A DNA stretch of 64,000 bases, from NCBI GenBank assembly GCA_048268485.1, contig JBLWVL010000009.1:1-64000 (forward strand). Reading direction: 5' to 3'. Of the stretch, positions 57,995-64,000 are shown in pieces; positions within the stretch are counted from its first letter, which is position 1; every line of letters starts with the position of its first letter. Origin of the DNA: Oceanospirillum sp048268485 (GTDB taxonomy: Bacteria; Pseudomonadota; Gammaproteobacteria; Pseudomonadales; Halomonadaceae). The notes beneath the pieces were generated by a model. The model did not search any database and had not been told where the DNA came from. It saw nothing but the letters and a program-made list of their open reading frames with translations. A program made the position numbers and the translations under genes.

Positions 57995-59506
57995 ATGTTG
58001 GAAAGGTACGTAAAACGCATTTTGCAGGCTCGTGTATACGATGTGGCCAAAGAAACCCCTCTGAGTGAGGCCCGTTTTCTCTCCAAGCGCCTGAACAACA
58101 CGATTTTGATTAAGCGTGAAGATCTTCAGCCGGTTTTCTCTTTCAAATTACGTGGTGCCTATAATGCTATGGCGCAGTTATCGGATGAAGAGAAGGCCCG
58201 TGGTGTGATTACCGCTTCTGCCGGCAACCATGCTCAGGGAGTTGCAATGGCGGCTAAACACATGGGTATTAAGGCTATTATCGTGATGCCTAAGATCACC
58301 CCGGAGATTAAAGTTGCCTCCGCCAAGGCCCGTGGCGCTAAAGTAGTGCTGAAAGGTGATGCTTTTGATGAGGCCTCCAAATATGCTCAGGAGCAGGTGA
58401 TCGAAAAAGGTTACACCTATATCCCGCCTTATGATCACCCGGAAGTGATTGCGGGACAGGGAACCGTGGCGATGGAAATTCTGCGTCAGTATCCGGCGGA
58501 TATCGACGCTATCTTTGTCCCCGTTGGTGGTGGTGGCCTGATTGCGGGTATCGCCGCCTATGTGAAATATCTGCGTCCTGAGATCAAAGTGATCGGTGTG
58601 GAGGCTGAAGATGCGGCTTGCCTGAAAGCTGCTCTGGATGCTGGTGAGCGTGTCATTCTTGATCAGGTCGGCATTTTCGCTGAAGGAGTTGCCGTTGCTC
58701 AGATTGGTGAAGAGCCGTTTCGAATTGCTCAACACTTTGTTGATGAGGTCGTCACGGTTAATACCGATGAGATCTGCGCGGCTGTTAAGGATGCGTTTGA
58801 AGATACCCGTGCGGTTTCAGAACCTTCCGGTGCTCTGTCTCTGGCAGGTCTGAAAAAGTATGTTCAGCAGAACGAAGTGGAAGGTGAAACCCTGATCTGT
58901 ATTAACTCAGGGGCGAATACCAACTTTGATCGCCTGCAGCATATTGCCGAACGTGCTGAGTTGGGTGAAAAGCGTGAGGCGATTCTGGCGGTCACCATTC
59001 CGGAGCGACCCGGTAGCTTTAAGCAGTTCTGTAAGATTGTTGGTCGCCGTATGGTGACGGAGTTTAACTATCGCTACTCTGACAGCGAAGATGCCAAGAT
59101 CTTCGTTGGTATTCAGCTGAAGGATATCAACGACAGGTCTGAACTGATCCAGTCTTTGGAGAACGAAGGCTATCCGGCAATTGATCTGAGCGATAACGAG
59201 ATGGCGAAGTTGCATATTCGTCATCTGGGCGGTGGTCGTAACGATGATATCGAAAATGAGCAGCTGTTCCGCTTTGAGTTCCCGGAACGGCCGGGGGCTC
59301 TGCTCAATTTTCTGAACAATCTGGGCCAGAACTGGAATATCTCTCTGTTCCACTATCGTAATCACGGTGCAGCCTATGGCCGGGTACTGATCGGTATGCA
59401 GGTACCAGACAAAGATAAGCAGAAAGTGGCGCAGTATCTGGATCGTATCGGATACCGTTACTGGGATGAGAGCGAGAACCCAGCTTACCAGCTATTTTTG
59501 CAGTGA
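57995..59506 (+). CDS. ilvA: Threonine ammonia-lyase, biosynthetic
   Basis: IlvA deaminates threonine to 2-oxobutanoate, the first step to isoleucine. The 503-residue PLP enzyme has REDLQPVFSFKLRGAYN with the PLP lysine, SAGNHAQGVA, VPVGGGGLIAG, and two C-terminal ACT-like domains (about residues 325-415 and 420-503, each opening with PERPG) for feedback control by isoleucine. ATG 57995 fits Pseudomonas IlvA (MLExYVKxIL); GTG 57974 is seven codons upstream. No attenuator leader was seen. Confidence 0.96.
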   Translation: MLERYVKRILQARVYDVAKETPLSEARFLSKRLNNTILIKREDLQPVFSFKLRGAYNAMAQLSDEEKARGVITASAGNHAQGVAMAAKHMGIKAIIVMPKITPEIKVASAKARGAKVVLKGDAFDEASKYAQEQVIEKGYTYIPPYDHPEVIAGQGTVAMEILRQYPADIDAIFVPVGGGGLIAGIAAYVKYLRPEIKVIGVEAEDAACLKAALDAGERVILDQVGIFAEGVAVAQIGEEPFRIAQHFVDEVVTVNTDEICAAVKDAFEDTRAVSEPSGALSLAGLKKYVQQNEVEGETLICINSGANTNFDRLQHIAERAELGEKREAILAVTIPERPGSFKQFCKIVGRRMVTEFNYRYSDSEDAKIFVGIQLKDINDRSELIQSLENEGYPAIDLSDNEMAKLHIRHLGGGRNDDIENEQLFRFEFPERPGALLNFLNNLGQNWNISLFHYRNHGAAYGRVLIGMQVPDKDKQKVAQYLDRIGYRYWDESENPAYQLFLQ

Positions 59507-59526
59507 GTATTTGCTAAGAAACTTTA

Positions 59527-59555
59527 ACCAGTAGTGCTGTCCTGGTGTTTTTTTT
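59527..59555 (+). terminator. Weak terminator after ilvA
   Basis: ACCAG (59527-59531) pairs with CTGGT (59542-59546) around a 10-base loop, followed closely by TTTTTTTT. The stem is short. Confidence 0.4.
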
Positions 59556-59760
59556 GCTTCTGATCTGGAAGATTGGCTTGTGGCGCCGGATAACGGCAAT
59601 CACCTGCCGATACAAAGAGGTAATTGAGGTATGTATTGCAAAGCGGTAGTACCTCTATAGAATGAAAAGAAAGCCTCAGACTGGATAGTTCTTTGTCCGG
59701 TTTAAAGGTGTTTCGTTTCTATTTGGTTTTAAGCTCAAGTGAAAAAAGCAGGGAATAACC

Positions 59761-59853
59761 ATGAAAAGAAAACAGCCTGATCTGGTGACAGTACTGATAC
59801 TGGTATTTGGGTTAGGGGTCGTGGTAACAAGCTATGCGCAGGGACTGCTCTGA
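59761..59853 (+). CDS. 30-aa membrane peptide
   Basis: ATG at 59761 follows AGGGAA by about 5 bases. The 30-residue product has a basic N-terminus (MKRKQP) and one hydrophobic helix (VTVLILVFGLGVVVTSY). It lies in the 573-bp gap between ilvA and the GGDEF-EAL gene and ends before a strong terminator, so it may form a one-gene unit. Short single-span peptides of this type occur in marine gammaproteobacteria, but I cannot name a family. Confidence 0.5.
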   Translation: MKRKQPDLVTVLILVFGLGVVVTSYAQGLL

Positions 59854-59946
59854 TTGTTTGTTGCAAGGACATCGTTTTATAACGATAACCAGGCCAGCCG
59901 GATCTGAAACCTTGTCAGCAATATCCTAACTGGATTCTGCCGACCC

Positions 59947-59977
59947 AAAACCCCACACTAATGTCGTGGGGTTTTTT
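59947..59977 (+). terminator. Strong terminator after the 30-aa ORF
   Basis: AAAACCCCAC (59947-59956) pairs with GTGGGGTTTT (59966-59975), followed by TT, loop ACTAATGTC. Its presence 94 bases after the small ORF supports a separate short transcript. Confidence 0.9.
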
Positions 59978-60079
59978 ATTTGCAACGTGCTAATCTGAAA
60001 CAGAGGTAGGAGGCTGGTTATTTGCCTCAGCAGAGATGCGATATTGATTGGAAATCTGATGTTTTTCTAAGGGTCGTCC

Positions 60080-63000
60080 GTGCAGCATTTTTTTTGGGTT
60101 GTCTTACTGGTTCTATCGGTCAATATTGTTGCGGGCTTTTTGGGCCTGCAATTGGCTATCTCTCCGGGTTATGCAACGGCTGTATGGCCTCCGTCAGGTG
60201 TGGCGCTGGCTTCCGTTCTGATCTGGCGATCCCCGGGAGTTGTTGGTGTCTGGCTGGCATCTTTTCTGGTTGGTATTCTCAATCAGAATGGTTTTTCCCT
60301 ACCATCACTAAGTAGTGGCCTCTCGGTGGCCTGGATTGCCAGCGCATCGGCTGCTCAGGCGCTTTTAGGGGCTTTTCTGGTTCGCCGTTACGTGGGCTAC
60401 CCCTCCCGGCTTAATAACGCTGGTGATATTATCCGTTTTCTGTTTCTCGCCGGGCCGGTTGCGTGTCTGGTAAGCGCAACCTTGAGTGTGGGTTATCTGG
60501 TCAGCTCTGGCATGATGGCTTTTGAGGGTGCTCAGATCAATTGGCTGACCTGGTGGGTTGGCGATACGATCGGTGTGATTGTCTTCACGCCTTTAATGTT
60601 TTTGGCTTTTGCCTTACCCCGTCGTTACTGGCGCTCCCAGCGTCTATCCGTAGGTTTGCCTCTGGTTCTTATCACTTTTTTTACCATTATCATGTACCGG
60701 CAAGGGTTGGAAAAAGAAGAAGAGATCCAAAAAAACCGTTTTGAGGGGCAGGCCCGGGCTTTTGCATTAGCGGTTCAGACTGAACTGGAAGCTCATATCA
60801 GCCAGCTCTATAACCTCAGAGGCTTTCTTTATTCTGATTTTGATCTGTCGCCTGCGGATTTTGAGCGTTTTGCCGATGAGGCGTTACAGCGACGGGGCAG
60901 TTTGCATGGCCTTTCCTGGGATATCTACCTCAAAGGCCACGAACGTGATGGCTTTGTGCGTCATATGCGCAATGTGTACGGCAGTGTGCCTTTTACGATT
61001 CAGGAGCGGCATCCGGCTTATGGGTTAGTCAGGGCTGAAAACCGAGATAGCTATGTCGTTGTTACCCTGATTGAGCCTTTTGATGTCAATCAGGCAGCCT
61101 TGGGGTTTGATGTATTGTCTGACCCTTTGCGCAGAGAGGCTCTGGAAAAGGCAGTTCAATCCGGTTTAGCCAGTGCAACTGCGCCGATTCGCCTGGTTCA
61201 GGAGAATGAGGAGCAGAAGGGGGTTTTGATTTTTTTACCTGCTTTCCACAGCAAGAGCACGCCGGATAGCGAGGGTGAGCGCCTTGATGCTCTGGCGGGT
61301 TATGGTGTTGCGGTTGTACGAATGGCGGACCTGGTGAATGAAGTTATCAGACGGCATGAACTGCAGCAGAATGAGGTTAAGCTCTATCCGAAAGGCTTGG
61401 AGAATCAGCCTTATTATGTGAGTGAGGGTTTCTCTAATAAAATAAAAGATAAATTGGTTTATCGCTCGGAGATTCGGGTCGGCACTGATATTTGGGTAAT
61501 GGATCAGTGGGTTTCCCGGCAGTTAATGGGATATTCCTGGGGGTTGTATTTTGTCCTGATTGGCGGTTTTTTTGTATCCGCCGCGCTGGGTGGTGTTCTG
61601 CTGGTACAGGCAGGTCGCTCTGCTGAAGTCTCCCGGGAAGTTCATCTGCGGACCCGTGAGCTGCAAAAGAGTAATGAGCTTCTGGCTGAGTCTCAGCGTA
61701 TTGCTCAGATGGGTAGTTGGGAGTGGGAGCATAACGGCCGTCCACACCAGTGGTCGAATGAGTTTTATCGGTTACTTGGATTGAAACCAGGTGCTCATGT
61801 TGCCAGTGATACACTTTTCCTGCAGCAGGTGGTGCCGGATCAGGTTTCCTTGGTTGAACAGGCGCTGGAAGCAGCCCTAAGAGGGAAGCGTCTTGATATT
61901 GAGTGTACGCTTCGCAGTGAAAATGGCTCAGATCAGCGCCATCTTTCCCTTAAAGGGGAGCGTGTACTGATGGGGGGGAGCAATGCCTCCGGCAATCATT
62001 TTTTATCCATTGTTGCACGGGATATTACTGAGCAGCGCCAGTCTGCTCAGGCGCTGGAGCTTGCCGCTATTACCTTTGAAACCCATGAGTCGATTGTGAT
62101 TACCGACGCAGATACTGTGATTCAGCGGGTTAACTCAGCTTTCTGCCAGATTACGGGGTATCGGAGTGACGAGGTTTTGGGTTGCAAGATCAGTATTCTT
62201 AAGTCTGGACGGCACGGTAATAATTTTTATCGCAAGCTTTGGCAGACATTGACCCTGAAGGGGCATTGGCATGGCGAGATCTGGAACAAGCGCAAGGATG
62301 GCTCTGTATTCCCTGAGCTGGTGACGATTACTGCCGTTGATACCCTGGGTCAGGGATACACTACACACTATGTTGCAGCGTTTCTGGATATTACGGATAA
62401 GAAAGCCAGCGAGGAGCGAATCCGCTATCTGGCTTACTATGACTCTATAACAGCGCTGCCAAACCGTGATCTCTTTATGGAGTCTCTGCGCCATCAGCTG
62501 ATGCACTGTGAGCGCCATCATGACTTTAGCACCCTTATGTTTATGGATCTGGATGATTTCAAGATGCTGAATGACTCTCTCGGTCATGATATGGGAGATG
62601 AGTTGCTTAAGGCGGTGGCTGAACGATTGAGTACCACTTTGAGGGCGGAGGATATTTTTAGTCGCTTTGGGGGCGATGAGTTTCTTTTTCTGTTACCCGG
62701 AGAAGTGGATGCTGCAGATCTAGCCATGGATCAGGCTGCCCATGTCGCAGAGCGTATTCTGCAGTCGCTGGAGGAGCCGTTTGACCTGAAGGGTCACCGT
62801 CATAAAGTTAGCGCCAGTATTGGCATTACCTATCTGCCTCAACCGGAGGTGGAAGCGGAAGGATACATCCAGCAAGCGGATACAGCTATGTATCGGGCGA
62901 AAAGTGCTGGTAAGGCTGCTTTCGCTTTCTATGAGCCGGAAATGCAGGTTGAAGTCATGCATCGGCTTGAGTTGGAGAAGTCGATTCGCACTGCACTGGA

Positions 63001-63739
63001 AGAAGACCAGTTCCGGTTATTTTATCAGCCTCAGCACGACAGTAATGGTGCGATGATTGGCTGTGAAGCTCTGATTCGCTGGCAGCACCCGGAAGAGGGC
63101 TTGATCGGGCCTGGCTCTTTTATCTGTATTGCTGAGGAGAGTACGATTATTATTGATATCGGTATGGCTGTGCTTGAAAAGGCATGCCATCAGATGCAGG
63201 CCTGGAAAGGGACGGCGCTGGGTCACTGTAAGGTATCTGTCAATATCAGCTCGCGCCATTTCGCTCACCCTGATTTTGTCAGTCAAGTCGAGTTTATGCT
63301 GGCAAAATACCCCGCTGCCAAAGGACTTCTTTGGATAGAAATAACTGAAGGTGTTTTTCTTAAATCGGGCCAGGACCTGAATACAACTCTGCGGCACCTG
63401 GCAAAGCTGGGTGTGCGCTGCTCCATCGATGACTTTGGAACAGGTTATTCATCTCTGGGTTATCTGAAAAACCTGAAAATTGATCAGATTAAGATCGCCC
63501 AGGAGTTTGTCCAGGACCTGGTGAATGATGAGAAAGACGCCCAGCTGGTGAAAGCAATCTTACAGATGGGGCTGAGTCTTGGGCTTGATCTGGTGGCAGA
63601 AGGTGTCGAAACCGAAGCTCAGTATAACTTTCTGAAGGAACTGGGTTGTCCTTGCTATCAGGGCTACTGGTTTGCCCGGCCAATGCCTGCAGATGAGCTT
63701 TTGGGGTATTCGGCAGGGCTTCAAAAGAGAGGTGTATGA
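60080..63739 (+). CDS. MASE1-CHASE-PAS-GGDEF-EAL bifunctional c-di-GMP protein
   Basis: The 1219-residue protein begins with a MASE1-like block of about eight helices (residues 1-220, with ATAVWPPSGVALA and WWVGDTIGVIVFTPL). A periplasmic CHASE domain follows (about 235-480, with LRGFLYSDFDLSPADF), then a helix and two PAS modules (about 540-780). GGDEF has RFGGDEFLFLLP with an R-x-x-D inhibitory site (RAED) upstream. EAL has GCEALIRWQHPEEG, ITEGVFL, DDFGTGYSSLGYL, KIDQIKI and VAEGVETEAQ. Both catalytic domains look intact. The start is GTG 60080 with AAGGG upstream. Confidence 0.93.
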   Translation: MQHFFWVVLLVLSVNIVAGFLGLQLAISPGYATAVWPPSGVALASVLIWRSPGVVGVWLASFLVGILNQNGFSLPSLSSGLSVAWIASASAAQALLGAFLVRRYVGYPSRLNNAGDIIRFLFLAGPVACLVSATLSVGYLVSSGMMAFEGAQINWLTWWVGDTIGVIVFTPLMFLAFALPRRYWRSQRLSVGLPLVLITFFTIIMYRQGLEKEEEIQKNRFEGQARAFALAVQTELEAHISQLYNLRGFLYSDFDLSPADFERFADEALQRRGSLHGLSWDIYLKGHERDGFVRHMRNVYGSVPFTIQERHPAYGLVRAENRDSYVVVTLIEPFDVNQAALGFDVLSDPLRREALEKAVQSGLASATAPIRLVQENEEQKGVLIFLPAFHSKSTPDSEGERLDALAGYGVAVVRMADLVNEVIRRHELQQNEVKLYPKGLENQPYYVSEGFSNKIKDKLVYRSEIRVGTDIWVMDQWVSRQLMGYSWGLYFVLIGGFFVSAALGGVLLVQAGRSAEVSREVHLRTRELQKSNELLAESQRIAQMGSWEWEHNGRPHQWSNEFYRLLGLKPGAHVASDTLFLQQVVPDQVSLVEQALEAALRGKRLDIECTLRSENGSDQRHLSLKGERVLMGGSNASGNHFLSIVARDITEQRQSAQALELAAITFETHESIVITDADTVIQRVNSAFCQITGYRSDEVLGCKISILKSGRHGNNFYRKLWQTLTLKGHWHGEIWNKRKDGSVFPELVTITAVDTLGQGYTTHYVAAFLDITDKKASEERIRYLAYYDSITALPNRDLFMESLRHQLMHCERHHDFSTLMFMDLDDFKMLNDSLGHDMGDELLKAVAERLSTTLRAEDIFSRFGGDEFLFLLPGEVDAADLAMDQAAHVAERILQSLEEPFDLKGHRHKVSASIGITYLPQPEVEAEGYIQQADTAMYRAKSAGKAAFAFYEPEMQVEVMHRLELEKSIRTALEEDQFRLFYQPQHDSNGAMIGCEALIRWQHPEEGLIGPGSFICIAEESTIIIDIGMAVLEKACHQMQAWKGTALGHCKVSVNISSRHFAHPDFVSQVEFMLAKYPAAKGLLWIEITEGVFLKSGQDLNTTLRHLAKLGVRCSIDDFGTGYSSLGYLKNLKIDQIKIAQEFVQDLVNDEKDAQLVKAILQMGLSLGLDLVAEGVETEAQYNFLKELGCPCYQGYWFARPMPADELLGYSAGLQKRGV

Positions 63740-63743
63740 ACTG

Positions 63744-64000
63744 TTACGCCCGATATATGCCCTGGTCACTGACCACACCCTGCAGGGGAATATCCCAGTC
63801 GGCAATGGGAAGGTCATCAACTTTCTGGCATTCGTGAGCTAAACCTATCATAGCCGGTTTGGCAAACCTTCTGTGGCGGGTGAAGGCGAAGGTTCGGTCA
63901 TAAAAACCGCCTCCCATACCCATGCGCCCGCCTTGCTCATCAAATGCCACCAGAGGGAAGAGCACCAGATCCAGATCCTCTGGTCGGCAGCGGTTGTATT
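63744..64000 (-). CDS. 5-formyltetrahydrofolate cyclo-ligase, N-terminus beyond window
   Basis: The minus strand runs open to the right edge and encodes the C-terminal part of a YgfA/5-FCL protein. The LVLFPLVAFDEQGGRMGMGGGFYDR segment, given here as VLFPLVAFDEQG and RMGMGGGFYDRTF, is the ATP/substrate-binding signature. The C-terminal DLPIADWDIPLQGVV is also typical. The enzyme converts 5-formyl-THF to 5,10-methenyl-THF. It is convergent with the GGDEF-EAL gene. Confidence 0.92.
   Translation of the reverse strand, partial: YNRCRPEDLDLVLFPLVAFDEQGGRMGMGGGFYDRTFAFTRHRRFAKPAMIGLAHECQKVDDLPIADWDIPLQGVVSDQGIYRA

Overview
The window is a continuous stretch of gammaproteobacterial chromosome, most likely from a marine member of the Oceanospirillales (Amphritea/Neptunomonas/Marinobacterium-like). 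The argument is gene order: xseB-ispA-dxs divergent from a PomAB-type (Na+-type) flagellar stator, mutY-yggX beside tRNA genes, hisB-hisH-hisF, gpmI-envC-ctpA-yibQ, yibN-grxC-secB, and gshB-tonB-yqgE-ruvX-pyrR-pyrB-pyrC' are arrangements shared by Pseudomonas and Oceanospirillales. Coding density is high and G+C looks moderate (about 50%). I see no prophage, insertion sequence or CRISPR array. The exact genus is inference.

Layout. 1-4.4 kb: a truncated membrane histidine kinase, divergent from a cytochrome bd oxidase operon (38-aa membrane ORF, cydA with a short Q-loop, cydB, 45-aa CydX-like protein). 4.5-9.4 kb: radA, O-acetylhomoserine sulfhydrylase, a PagL-like outer-membrane protein, an AhpD-like peroxidase-related protein and a coiled-coil membrane protein. 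9.5-16.7 kb: hemE, ribA, the isoprenoid operon xseB-ispA-dxs, and pomA-pomB. 16.9-19 kb: two identical copies of a tRNA Phe-Gln-Thr cluster behind a strong stable-RNA-type promoter, then mutY-yggX. 19-28.6 kb: asmA, a PanM-like acetyltransferase, hisB-hisH-hisF without hisA, then ydbH-ynbE-ydbL and an orphan membrane protein.

28.7-34.8 kb: yjaG and the gpmI-envC-ctpA-yibQ envelope operon. 35.1-43.5 kb: yibN, grxC, secB, rsmE, gshB, tonB, yqgE, ruvX, pyrR, pyrB and a catalytically degenerate pyrC'. 43.8-45.5 kb: cheV and an AT-richer NYN-domain gene with a terminator-like hairpin between its likely promoter and its ribosome binding site. 45.7-53.1 kb: a complete ECF-sigma/ChrR module (singlet-oxygen or photo-oxidative stress type), in which rpoE-chrR and a divergent six-gene lipid/redox operon each have a TGATCT-N18-TA promoter. 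53.2-63.7 kb: three cyclic-di-GMP enzymes (a cache-GGDEF diguanylate cyclase, a GAF-HD-GYP protein, and a MASE1-CHASE-PAS-GGDEF-EAL protein) interspersed with an FAH-family hydrolase, rpiA, ilvA and a 30-aa membrane peptide. The right edge holds the C-terminus of 5-formyltetrahydrofolate cyclo-ligase.

The most unusual DNA is the 342-bp gap between hisH and hisF, where hisA is normally found. It holds no hisA but two related, inverted, roughly 105-bp elements. Each is a long closing stem around two hairpins with conserved GGGGAT/AGGGAT-like loops, which looks like a repetitive extragenic element or structured RNA. Other leads are the divergent ECF promoters, the NYN leader hairpin, the tRNA cluster duplication, and the small membrane ORFs around cydAB and after ilvA.
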